The notes under the pieces are model-generated. The model did not search any database. It saw only the letters and a program-made list of their open reading frames with translations, and was not told where the DNA came from. A DNA stretch of 64,000 nucleotides from Acanthornis magna. Taxonomy: Eukaryota > Chordata > Aves > Passeriformes > Acanthizidae. The translations under genes were made by a program, and so were the position numbers. The DNA is taken from contig JAWUZG010000029.1 in the NCBI GenBank assembly GCA_036785705.1, positions 16,755,501 to 16,819,500 on the forward strand. The letters run 5' to 3'. Of the stretch, positions 44,546-57,900 are shown piece after piece (within the stretch, counting starts at the first letter, position 1; every line of letters starts with the position of its first letter).

Positions 44546-47500
44546 GTCTTCTAAGATAAACATTAAAAAAATTACAAGGCAGCAGCTTCTGCCCCTTTTT
44601 TCAAGAGTCTGGCTGTTCAGGTAAAGGTCTCTTCCAAAGAAATTATGTAACTGACAAAGAGCAGCCTTTCAAAGACAAAAACACATAAAGGCAAAGTGCT
44701 GACTTGTTTAGCCTTGCCAAAAGAAGACTGAGGGACAAAAGAGGGAGCAAATCTCTTGCTATAAACATCACAAGGAGAGAACAGGTGAGAATAGTTAAGA
44801 GAACACTGGCATAAGAACAACTGTGTATGAACTAGTTGTGAATATATTTAGGATGAATACTGAAAGCAGATTTTCATCCACTGGAGCAAAGAGACTTCAG
44901 AGCAGCCTTACAGAGCACCCAACAGCAGCACACATGTACACAATGGTATCCAGGTTCAAGGACAAGAGTTTAACAGGAGAGACTGGACTCCTGACACAGA
45001 AGATCTGTTTTACTATTGCATCCTTGTCATCTGTCCCACATTATAATTAATTCCAATAAAAGATGAATATTTTTCATGAAAAACTGTCACTTTATGCCCA
45101 TGCATAAACCTCACAATGGCATGTAGTGATGAATGACAGTCAAGCACACTGAATGAAAAAATCCTGCCAGTCTACGCCTCACAGAAAAGGCATCAGCATG
45201 ACGTACCAGAGTTTATCAGTCTCAGAAATAATCCTGATAAAGTATGTATGTAACTTAACCTTCACTGTGTGTCTGACGCACTGATTTTGTAACTATTTCA
45301 GTTGTGGATTAAATTTCTCACCCACCTCTGGAAGGTTTTCCAGTGTAAGCAGTGTGGAGGCACAGTTAAATGGGTACAATATCTCAGAAGATGATAGCAT
45401 ATTCTTCCTTCTTACACTTAAATACACAATGCAGGCAAAAGGTACTTTCATACCATTATAACTGCAAATTAACAGGGAAAATCTTATGCTTTGACTTGAA
45501 CCACTAACACAGGTGAAGTCAAGCCCCTGAAAGAAATCTAGAAATTTTCTTAAAACTAAATCCCAGCACCCAAATTATTCTTTATTTATGAAGAAAGTTT
45601 TGCTTATTAGCTGGATGCCAGAAAGTAACTTTCATTCAGAACAGACTGCCCTGTGACATTGTGTGGTGGAATTTCACATTTGTAATTTTATTATAATCTG
45701 AAAGAGGCAGTATCTGAAGAGCAGAAAAAATGACTATACAAGGAATTTATAGAACATTAATTTATATATTGAAGACCCTTAGATGCTTCTTTACAGTTTC
45801 AAGAAAAAAGTGGAAATTTTCATTAGCAGGAAAAGCCAAAGAAAGAAATATTAAATTTTTAATTATACTGTTGGATACAATGAAACCATTTAATTAAAAA
45901 CATGGCTTCTAGCATTTTTGTAGTTTAAAACTGTATGATTATAGTAGTGTATTTACTAACCACATTAACAGGAGTCTGGCTAAATATATGTGTCAGCTTG
46001 CTGCCATTAGTTATGAAACTGCATATACACATCCACCAAAAATCTTGAAAGAAAGTATAAAGATTAGTCTTGTATTTGCCATGAACATATAAGTTTCATG
46101 AATATCTTTCTACACAGACTACATAATGGTACACACTGAACTATCTTGTTTTGTGCATTTTTAATTAATTAAAAAACAAATGCACATAGCCATATACCAT
46201 CCAAAGGAATGCAAAATAGAAAATCTCCCTTAGAAACAGGGTAACTTCTTTTTTTCCCACATAGCAAGTAGAGCTAAACTCCCAGAAAATACCACCAGGA
46301 GTGTCAGCATGCAATTCCTCATGCTTTTGAATTCAGCAGACCTTGAGAAAGCACAAGGAATAAAAAGTAAGGTCCTGAATAGAAATGACAATACACAGGG
46401 AAAAAACACATTTTCAGCCCAAAGGCCAACATTTAGTGTCTAAGAAGACACAATAAAATTCATCTACGGAAGTGAAAAAATACAGTAAAAAATTCCTCCT
46501 CATTTCAATGCTCACAACACATCAGATTTCAATCTAACTGAGACTTAAATCTACTTGAGATGTCAGCTGAAGAAATTCTCTGGACCCTGACTGGGTGACT
46601 AGATTAGGCAACTGGAATCTCTGTACACCAAAAGAATCTTAAAAGAAAACTTGTTCTCACATTTTTTAAAAGAAGCCAAGCTCTTAGAAGTAAGAACTGC
46701 ATTCTTTTTTGGATGGTACATAAACAGTCTTTAAGTAGTATACCTCTATGCCATAAGAATAGAATTATATATTACAAATCAGAGGTACTTGCCTTTGTTG
46801 CTTCAATGGTAGCTAGTCCACTTTGGATTGTTTCACCCTTCTACAGATATCCAATGCCCACTGCTACTAATAAACCACTTTCTAGTCCAAATACCTTAAA
46901 TTTCAAATATTTTTTCTCTCTCTCTCTTCCTCACCACCTTCCTTTTAAAAAGCATAAAGTCATTTACACAAAATTGATAGTTACACAAGTAATTTGGTAA
47001 CACTTCAGCTATGGTCACTGAATGAGGTTTAACGTGGTTCTAATACTTCAGGAAATACAAAGAGAGCTGTTAAAAAACCCCCATATTTTATACAGGACAA
47101 ATGTAGTTCAAATTGGTGGATAAAAGGATTAAAATCTACAAGTGGGTACTGTTACTAGCTGATCCAGTGGCTCATGCTTTAACATGCAAAATTCAGCATG
47201 TTATTTTATTCCTTAGGTTATTAATATAACGTTGACAGCCATTACATGACATAACATGACATAACAGCCATGACATGACATAAAAATCAGCAATGAAATT
47301 TTTCAGCACTTGCCACACTGAAGCTGCATTATAACCATCAGGTCTCATACAGATGTCTAGTACTGCTCTTTTTGAGTGGATGGGAATTACAGAGTAAATC
47401 TCAGTGGCTTACTCTCCTTGTGCAGGCTCCCACTGTAGCCTACTGCATCAATTTTCTGTAAAGCTAAATAGCACTTTCTTATGCATTTTCTTATGCATAT

Positions 47501-48546
47501 TTCACATATCAATGTGTTAAGAAAGATACAGAGATATGTACAAGTGTGATAGTTGTAGGAATCAGGACATAAATGCTCTCAAGAAATGGGACAGAGCAAC
47601 AAAATAAATTCCATTCACTTTCAGATTTCCAAACTCATGGAATAACAAATCAAATATAGTTCCTACAGATTAAAAAAAAAAAAAAAGGTAAAAAATCCTC
47701 AAAACTCCAGCAAAATAATGGGGTAAGAGAATCCACAAATACGATTACATATTATGTATGGGAACAAAACAGTATTGCAGAGGCAGAAAATGGGAAGTGT
47801 CTTGTCACTGTAAGACAAATGTCAAAATACCAGACTACGGTCTCTAGCAAGGCACAGGCTATACACACATTTACTTACACAAAATAGTGCTAAAGAGGCA
47901 AAGCTCAACAATCGTCTGGTTTAAGAATTATCTCTTTGACACACCAAGATCTGAGACCCACTATAAATAATCTCTCACAGGTAAAAATGTATAAGTTACA
48001 CCATTTTCCTCTTTGCTTTTCCCTCATTTTTATCCTCTAATTACTAAAATGCTTAATCTTCCCTGCTTAGTTCTCTGCATTAAAAAATACAAAAAACTCT
48101 AAATATGGAACAGATTTTCACACCCTTTTTTTGTTATGCCACTTCTGCTAGATTGAAAAATTTTCAAACTAAAAGAGTTCAGACTTCTTAACACTAAATA
48201 CAGAGCAACCTTCCTGCATATTCCACACTGCCACTCTTTTCTTACCAGAAATCAACTTGCACAAACCTTCTCTTCACATTTATCTTCCCCTTTCTCCATT
48301 CAGTTCTCATCACTGATCAAAAAGACATAGGGAAAAGCAAACAGTCTTCCTTAGATGATCATTCTAAGAGCATGTTTGCAAGGTCTATAACTACCATTGA
48401 TGCAACCATGACAAGTGCCTTTGTGGAGGTTTTACAAAACATCTTCTGAACAAAAAAGTAGCACAGTCTAGTGAGTACTTCTGCTCCAACAAATTATGAG
48501 AAACAGCATTTGAAGATGTATTAGAAACCCATCAGGAGAAAAGTTC
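44546..48546. other. TNS3 3' flank or distal 3' UTR, no gene seen
   Basis: AT-rich single-copy-looking DNA with no convincing coding frame. Short near-repeats of ACATGACATA occur at about 47,245-47,282. The block may be partly distal 3' UTR of TNS3, but nothing in the sequence proves transcription. Confidence 0.4.
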
Positions 48547-48825
48547 TTTATTTATGCTTCATTCAGGTAAGGGCTGTATGGGTTTGGGTGGCACCCAACT
48601 TCTTTTGTTTTGTCCTCCGATATACAAAAACAAAGAAATAATGCTGTGTGAGACATCTTCAAGTAAAAGCCCGAGCTCTCGCAAACACAATACACAGATC
48701 ATCCTCCGCTTTCCTCACTGGGAATGACAATATTCAGACATTGTTGCTGAATAGCCTTTCTGCCTCTCACAGTGCTTTCCTTCAGTGAACTCAGCGATGA
48801 GCTCTGAATCAAGGATGGAAAGACA
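48547..48825 (-). other. TNS3: Probable proximal 3' UTR of TNS3
   Basis: Minus-strand sequence directly after the TGA runs to an AATAAA at 48552-48547. That would allow a short 3' UTR of about 300 nt. Other minus-strand AATAAA motifs occur farther down, for example near 45,580. Mammalian TNS3 has a multi-kilobase 3' UTR from memory, so longer isoforms are likely and the true end is not decided here. Confidence 0.45.
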
Positions 48826-48970
48826 TCAGATCTTCTTCTGGGATCCAATCATGACCTTTGATACAAAGTTCACAATGGCACTGGCAGGTTGTTCTGGATC
48901 ATGTTCTGCAAAGAGGTGGCATACGTTGTCTGTGGCACTGCCTTGCTTCCTGGCAATGAACCCAAACACT
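48826..48970 (-). CDS. TNS3: TNS3 last coding exon
   Basis: The 145 coding nt follow a GTTGCAG acceptor and run to a TGA at 48826-48828. They encode [30 protein letters not shown] and [17 protein letters not shown]. This is the last strand and C-terminal helix of the PTB fold. The protein ends within a few residues of the family's usual end, so the stop is probably authentic. The same exon continues into the 3' untranslated region at lower coordinates. Confidence 0.94.
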
Positions 48971-51900
48971 CTGCAACGGCAGCAATCACAGTATGTTAGA
49001 GAACTAACAGATATGCATGCATTGCCTCACTTCATAAAACAGAAAATATACTGCACAAACAACCAAGCACACAAAGCAGACTTCTCTGTTCTCATGGACA
49101 AGGTCCCATGTGACTGCTAAACACAGTGGTCCAGATGGACCAAGCAGCTCAGGAGAGAATCAGGGAAGGAGACTGTCCCCTTCCTTGTACTCTGTCTATA
49201 TGACATCCTGTACTGCTTGCTGTCAGAGACATGCTGCTGACCTTGGGGATATATTTAATCTGATTCAATATTGCTGTTCTCTTATCTACTTTGAGGGGGT
49301 GTGTGTGGTGTGGCATGGTGTGGTGTGGTGTGGTGCAGTGCGGTGTGGTGCAGTGTGTCAGGGACTGCCCAAAGGTAAGTTTTTGAGGGCCACACACCTC
49401 AGCGGACAGAGCATTGGAAAAAGGATTTAAGCCATCTATCTCTGTTGCTTTCCAGAAACAAGTGCTAAGCCTCTCTGTTTAAGTTATTTCTTTTGATTAA
49501 AGGGTGACAACATACGCCTTCAACAGAGAACACTTTGCAATCCACTGGTAATTACGTATCTATGCCACACACTAATATTACTAGGGAGTGTCTTCATCTA
49601 TGTACTGTGAGAGGGATTTTTTTTTTAAGCTGTCAGTCTAAGTGAGATAAGCTTGTGTTAAGCCTTGCTGGACAGGTAGAACACAAAACTGAGAGGCAAA
49701 TAGCTCTATTTTAACTTCTGAAACCATAGTCAAATCACAGACCTGCAGTATAAATAAACCATGCTAGCTCTGGCTCCAGACATTCCACCATCACCCGTAA
49801 CATAATTAGGCCCCAACTTGCAAAGGTGTAGATGAAGTAACCAAAGTCTAATTACAGTGGGCTGAGAGACTTATGTCTCTGAACAGCTGCTTTCTCTTCC
49901 ACATCTCTGACAAAAATAATTTAGAACACCAAGAAACTGATCACTAATGATATTCCTAAAACATTCAGTTAAACGAGACTCCACTTACTTTGCAGAAAGG
50001 CCATCTTTCTTCCACCTTGTCCATTTAGAAAGGAGGAGAAAAACACAGAATGGAGAAATAAAAATGAAACCTATGTTAGTTTTGTTTTGTTCGTTGAGGT
50101 TTTTTAGTAGGTCAACAATACAAATAACATATTAAAAATTACCGTACTTACTTTCTGTCCTGTGGATCCAAAGCACAGAAAATAACAGTGTTGACTGAGT
50201 AATGTCGCCGGAAAAAGAGTCTGGATAGGAAGCAATAGAACCAATTTCAGACACAGTAAAGATGCTTAGAATTCTAAACAATAAGTAAATCTGAAAAATA
50301 AATTATATTTAGTCTTAATGTAATGAAGACAATATATTCCCTTTGCTATCTTGGAGTGATTTTGAAAGCCACCTGAACTGCTCCAACCAAATAAATATGT
50401 ATTTAAAACACTAACATCAAGTTTTTGAACGAAAGGAAAGCTGACTCTCAAGCTAAGAAAAAGGACTACAAGCATGAAATGCATTTTTTTAAAAAACTGG
50501 CCATTTAGATACTATTTTAGTGGGAGAGACAACTTTGTAGAACATGTGAATAATTTGATCATACTATGTTTCAAAATATTCACACACCTAGGCATTAAAA
50601 TTGAAGGTTCTGTTATCTGCTACAAAAGATTGCAGACCCATGGAATTAAGAAGTCTGGCACTTTTTCTTTTTAACCTATAATGAATTCCTGTTGTTCTTC
50701 CTTTATTATTGTAATTTTTCTAATTGAAATAGTTTGTTGTAGCCTAAATAGCATATAGAACTAAGTAAGTATAAATTAACTTTTTATCATAGTTTTTTAC
50801 AGGCTATCCAAAACACTGTTACAAATACTGGATATACAACATCTGCTTAAGTCAGCTCTGTTCAGTGATACTGGTGAAAGACATCATGAAGATAAATTAT
50901 TTCCCTGAATTGGTTCAATATCAAATGCTAGCAAAGCCATTACTTTCTCTTTTTATAAGAAATAACAGTAAAAAATGTCATGTTAAAGTGACCTTCCAGA
51001 GGTAATATATGCCATGTAGAAGTAAAATCCACAGCTTAAAAAATGTATTTTCCTATACTGCAGCCAGCTTACACAATCACCATCACTTCTATAATCCTAG
51101 TATCCTCTGAGACAAAGATTGCAAAATATAACTAGGAACATCAAATCAACAGTGGCCAACACCTGACAGGGCCAGATATTCCGGGAACAGGGCCAGATAT
51201 TCTCTTCTCATCCTTCTTTTGCTTACTTTCTTTGATTATCTGTCACTGTTATTCCCTGAGCAGACACCTTGAAATGGACAACGGTTGAGACAGGAGAAGG
51301 ATCTTGCATCAGTGTCAGGCTCAAGGCTTTCTGTACTGCCTGGTAGCCTGTGAGGGACTCCATCTCCACTGAATTCAGGTACCAAACGTTACAAGCTGTA
51401 ATGAAAGAGGGGAAAGATTTTGAGAGACCATAGGCCTTTTGATCTCCCTTTGGTTTTAATACTTTTATATCAAAGCCAATGACTATATTTATCTATTACC
51501 CACAGATACCCTGAAATTTTAATAAATACAAGACAGCACCAGAGAGTATACTTGTAGGTACTACTGGAGCAAAGGCATTCCTGAGAGGAAAGAATGGGGA
51601 TACTTTGCTTTTAAGTTCAAATACATCAGCCAGTAAGAAAATACACATGTGCAGCATACATTCACACATTCTTCGGTTTCAAATGGTTTTAAACTCTATT
51701 CAAAGGAAACCATTCACTTGATTGGCAAGACAAGAATGTTTTCACACCAGAAAGAACTGAGGGTTATTGAAAAGCTAATTTCTCATTAATTCCATAGCAT
51801 TTTGTATGTTTAGTGGTTTCAGGGCAAACAAAACAACTTCCACACTGACAAAAATTACTGACGTATCTTTTTAGGCCTTTTCTTTACTTCAGCATGCCCT

Positions 51901-54900
51901 TACTTCCAAAAGTACTATTTCTCTTCCAGAGATATTAGCAACTTCTGAAATATTTCCATAAAATAGATGCTCTTTGGTTTCGAAGGCTACCAAGCAGTTC
52001 CTTTTTTTATATGGTTTCATATCAAATCTGCGGTAAGCACTAGGAAAATATGTATTAATATTAGATTAATATTATTAATTATACTATATAATGCTATATA
52101 TAGTACTATATAGTAGTACTGTACTACTGTATAATACTGCGTAACACAGTGCCGTCTAACATATAATATTATTGCGGAGGATCTCATGGGTCATCACACA
52201 CAGACCAATATGATCAGGTGAAGCTGTTTATTACAGGTCAGAAGGCTACTTAAATACATTTTCTACTTCTCTACATGCAAGCAATACATTGGTTACTAGC
52301 TACTTGTTTACACATCTAAGAAAATCACTTGGAGTGATGGTGGGCTGTCATACAAATGCTGCTGCTGCTGCTGCTCTGCCTCGCTAAGGTTCTACAACCT
52401 GCTGTTCACACACTCCGTTGTTTAAATTCTTGGAATTGCTACACTTGGCAGCTACTTCCCCACAGCTGCACTTCAACGACATATTTACCTTCTTGCTTAT
52501 TTTGCTCAGCTAAGTTAAGGCTGGATTGTGCATGTCTCAGTGCCTTGACTATTAAGAATCCCTCAACAAACTATTATTGTTATAGTATTAATAGAATTAT
52601 TCACATGCTTCCTATGGGACTGAGGCATAAAGTCAGATTTACAAACAAATTAAGAATAAGCAAGAATGATTATGCACATCCATAGCTAAGCAGTAGTACC
52701 AAGAGATTTTGTATTTGGTAAAAACATTTGTGTAGGTATCCAGGACAAAATTTACAACTCTGGCAGCTGACACATACAAATTACCATGGTTATATTTCAT
52801 TTGTTTAGCAGTTTTGTTTGGCTTGCCAACCTCACTATGAAATCAAAGATTAAATCAAATCTAACAGCTTCTCTTTTCATATGGCTATTCTGTGATCTCC
52901 CTTAAACTTTCTCTTATGACTGTGTACATAAAAATACAGAGCTAGTCACTGGCACTTTCAAAACAACCAAGTAATCATACAGTAAAAACTGCGTAAGTCT
53001 GATTCCAGCATAATGATCAGCCCAGTAACATCAAGCTCTGGAGTCCACCAGTGAAAGACGGCATCCTGAAATTTCATTTATTTGATTTGCAGGTGTAAAA
53101 TTTCCAAAATGTATTTGTGCATTGCTGTGAAAGTTTCAATAACTTTTGCTTGAATCAATTACAATTCATGAACAGAGGGATTTCAGATGATGAGGAGCAA
53201 TGAAAACTGTTATGAACATTCCAAACCATAAACTCTCTTCTTCTCACCTCATTACTGTATATGATTGGTACAGATCTAAAGCTCTTCACTATCCTGTGAG
53301 TCTTTCCCACCATAGGAAGTTTCCCTTCTTTCACAGCCACACACATCAGAGTGCCTTCCTCTTCTGCCACAGAGTGCATTGCTGTCAACAGACTGTTTTC
53401 AGGTTTTGTTTCTAAATGAAATTGCCAAGCATTTTATCTAGATTGCCCTCAAAGTGGTAGTTCAAACAGCAGTTACTAAATACCGTAGATGCCTTTGCTT
53501 CTGTGGTACAAAAAATAAAAAATGGAGCCTTTTACAAAAGCGTTGTGAAGTGAAAACATGTCAGCTTAAAAAGGAGAAGAAAGGTAACGAGGTAACAAGA
53601 AACACTGAAAGATTTCTCATTTAAGAACATCATGCATGGTCTGACAAGATATCAATAAAAGTAATCACAGAGAAATCATACTCCCAGCTAGAGCAAAAGG
53701 AAGACCAGTTCAGTGCATCTGCCCCTGCAATGTTGCTGCTCTCACCTTTCACAGTTGGCATTTTGGAGCATGTCTGTGCCTCCAGCAACAGCTTAACAGT
53801 ACTGCTTTTAGTCTGGGAATGTCCTTTATTTAGAATGTTTAGTTTCTTGACTATATCGTGTAAAGAGAAATGAAGAACTGCAGAAAATTTGGGCAGAAAA
53901 TTTTGTTGCTGAACGAATTTTTTTTTTTTTTTTAATAAAGCAAGGTGTATTCTATGGAAAAGCCTCTTATCTGTATGGTTTCTAGTCTTCGGCTGTCACT
54001 GTCTAAGAAGCAAACAATTTCTAATCAGCTTCAGCACTTAGACAGAAACTGGAAATGCTCATTAGGTTTTTTCAGGCAGCTACAAAAAAGATCATTCTAG
54101 GAAAACACGTAATTTTTTGCTTGTGGAGTGAGAGAAGTATGGGTAAAGAAGGGCAGGGAGAAAGTGTATCAGCTTCAAAGTTTTTTGAAAGGACTCAGTT
54201 TACATGTTTTGAGTCTGCATTTCAGTATTGCACTCCACAACTTGAATGCTTCTGTGACTGGAAAGGGATCCCTGATTGATCAAGGCAAAAATAAAAACCT
54301 CTGATGATCTCTCATAGCTAATTTATCTATTTGGGTTCCAAACCCTTGTTTAAAAACAATAAAAACAACACAACAGGTTAAAAACAAATGTACTAAGTAC
54401 CCTAAATGATCCATGATATAACAGCTCCCATAAGGAGTTATCTGACTATTGCCCTAGTTGAAGGAAGAATTATTTCTTTTTCTTTGAAAAGCAATGTCCT
54501 AGCAAGAAGAAACCAACATTTCTCAAAAGACAACATATGCTCCCTTTGATGGTTTTTCTAGAAGTAAAGATCTATAAAAATTAATTCCCTGTTGGCTGCA
54601 ACAAACACCAACCAGTGAGCTCACACAGCACAGCCTCACAAAGGCTTGCCACTGCCTCAGCCACCCATACCTGCTCAATTACAGCACTCAAAAGTGGTGC
54701 TTCACATTTTAAAGTCAAAACAGATTGCTGCACAAGCAAGGAGCAACACTCTCTTCAGAGGTAGCCAGCTTGACAACTGCCCCTTCAGAAGTGCTCTAAA
54801 ATGTGTGAGGGCAACGAGGCAGCATTCTTAGAAAGGCATGTTTCACCACAACACTCACTTGTGGATCCAGTGGTAGGCTAAACTCAAAAGAAAGAGGCAA

Positions 54901-57900
54901 ATGTAGTGTTCTGTGCTTTAATGGCACTATGGGTGGCTCCTGGGGAGAATTCATAGCAACCTGAAAACCAAGGGCCTTAGGAAGGCATGGGCAGGATCCC
55001 CTGGACATGCCCACTGTACAACAGAATAACACAGTGGCTGCATTTCTGCTAAGGACAACCTTAAGATTATGCAGAAGTATTCAGTATTGTCCAGTATGGT
55101 GAGTTAGGACACCACCAGTTTTTCAGAAAGGCTGTTTAACTAGCTCTCCGGATCAGCAGCACACCTACAAAGCAGGTAAGAAGCAGATCACACCTCTACA
55201 CAGCTGCTGCAAATACCCCAGTTTGAGAGCCATACAGATGGTAACAATGCATAGCATCACATCATTTAGAAGTACTCCAGTCAGGGTTCTTCTGTCACAT
55301 CAAATAAACTTGCGGTAATACAACTCTACTTGCCAGAATAGGTGCTGCATTAGGCACAAGAATCCATAAAACAGCATCCAGTGTAAAAAGCACATGACAT
55401 TTCCTAACAACATGCAGCACCAAGTGAAGCACAGGGAACTGTTCTTTAATATTTTTTTTGATGCCACTGTAAGCATCTCCCAGTGGTATTATTAACCCCT
55501 ATGTTGAGAACTTAACCCTAAATGAACATCTCCCTTAGCTGGTTTTTGCTGACCTCACACATAGTTCATTAACCTCTGCAACCACAGGTTGAAAATATCT
55601 TCTCAAAGTCTATCAGTTATGAAATCAATGTCCTGCTTAAAAATTGCTGTGCTTGAAGACACGTATGTACACCCCATATTCTCATGAGAAGCATGACTGG
55701 AAAGCAAACACAGGGTTGTAGAACTTAGGAGCCGGTTGCAGAAAACAGAAAGAACCTGGTACATATCCTCATAGTGTCCTTTACACTTCTACCCAGCATT
55801 CTAAATTTAACTGCTTCCTTTACATATCCTTCAATCCAGTCTAAGCTTCAGCTTCTCCCAGCCTGTAAGAAACAACCTTTGGTGATAGCCAAATGCAAGG
55901 ATAAAGTTTAACAGACCTGCACCCTGTTTGAGAAGCTCCGCAGCTGAGTTTGCAGCAGTTTGTGGAGAAGTTTCTGCTATCTCTTCCAAGGGATCTGCAA
56001 ACAGAAAACACTGTCCATGTCTTGTATGGGTTTGACTCAACAAATCAAAGCCCATGGCCAAGTATGAACTTAGCATTTGTAACTGTGATCTCATCTACTG
56101 GACAACTCTTGGCCAAAAACATGAAACAACCTTGTATCTACAATTTTAACAATTTATGTGGGTTTTGCGCTGAACAAGGTTTTTTTGCCTTGAGCACTGC
56201 AACAGGGATGCTTAACCTTTAATTCCTGCCAATAAAAATACAACAACATAGCATATGCTGCAGTGACACAGATGATGACACATTAAGACAATGCTTATAG
56301 CTACATTCCCTCACTATAACCTGAAAATATTTTAAATAGTGTGATTTTAATGATCGCCTTTGATTTGTATAACTTACATTAATTTATACAGAAAGATTTT
56401 GTGTTACCATGATGAAATCAATTAATTATATTTTGATTCAGAGGATGACAACACAATGCTCCTCTCTTCTTAAGTTGAAAAAAACCACCCGAATGATTAA
56501 GACAGCAGTGGAATATTTACCTCCCAATCATTTGTTACAAGTAGTGAGAAAACTGTCCACCAGCATGTTATTTCCGGTATATAAATATATGTAAAAAGAT
56601 CTCACTTACTGCTACATTTAGCATGAGGTATGCTGTCTTTGAATATGTGAAATGAGGAAGAGAGCCATAATACAGTTAGTGACACTATTCACATGTCTGG
56701 AGTTACAGTTATCCTAATGTTTAGGTACTCCAGGCACAGTATCCTGTCATTAACCACAGAAGATCATCTTTAAATGCATAATCAAGTCAGAATAAAAAAT
56801 AAATCCAAAATAAAATTTCACTGTGGTATGTTTATTCAAGACAAGGCAAATGTTTCAGTCCTGTACCTCTGGAAGAATAGAGTAAGTTTTCTATCTTAGG
56901 TGAGGGGGATAAGGAGAACAAGCCCACCTCCGCACTGTTTTGCCATGTAAATGTCTGAGATCTCTTGTCACATCTACTATAGCGTATTTTTGTGCTCAAA
57001 TGGTTTCATTAATGTATTTGCATAAATCAAATGCTATTTTGGTACATTAAAATACATAGACATAACAAACGTTTAAAGGGTTCAGTAGAAAACCACAAGA
57101 ACATTTAACATTTCAAAAATGCATCAGGAGTTAACTTCAGATGCAGGAGTTAACATTAACTTCAGATGATGGGGTTAACATCTGAGGCAGAAGAATATCA
57201 GACAACTGAATTATTGGACAAGCATGAGCATTTTGTTTTTGTCTTAGACTGGTTTATGAAATCAGTATAACCAAAATTGGAATCATAATCCCATGAAGCA
57301 ACATAGGCTTTTTGATCATTTACTTACACAATATTTGAACCTGTGCAAGTTGCTACACTCTTCTTGCCAGTGTCACACTTAGGGCACCATATGCTCTTTA
57401 TCACCTTGTCCTGCTGCTATCCAGACCTGAATTCGTTAAAGCAGTTAAATCTCACCATACATTAGCATAATGTCATGTCGAAATACATTTGTCTTCCTAT
57501 AAGGGTAAATTACTGTGTGGATTTCCGTGACATACATTTGCATGTATGTTTATGACTAGAATATGACACTACCAGTATGCTCACAACTACACTTTGGATA
57601 AGGGTCATCACAAATACTGAAGAATCACTTTTACAACACTGCTTCCTCCTTGGTGCATTTTTGCTTATATCTCAACTTGTGACACCTTCACCTGCCTTCA
57701 GACACTGACTGCAAAGCTTGGCTGGGAATATCTGTTCTGTACTTCAACAAGCATACCTCTGTCTGGGATGAGAAGCTTGCAGGGCAATGCCAGTGGAGTG
57801 ATGGAATGCTGATACACCAGAGCTGTCAAACTCCCTGTGGTCAGAAAAGTAAGAAGACATGCACAGTTAACTTGGTGGACAACATGAATGCGTAAGTTAT

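Noticed and set aside
48785..49120. 111-codon plus-strand frame over the last TNS3 exon
   Set aside because: It is antisense to the verified PTB-encoding exon and has no independent support.
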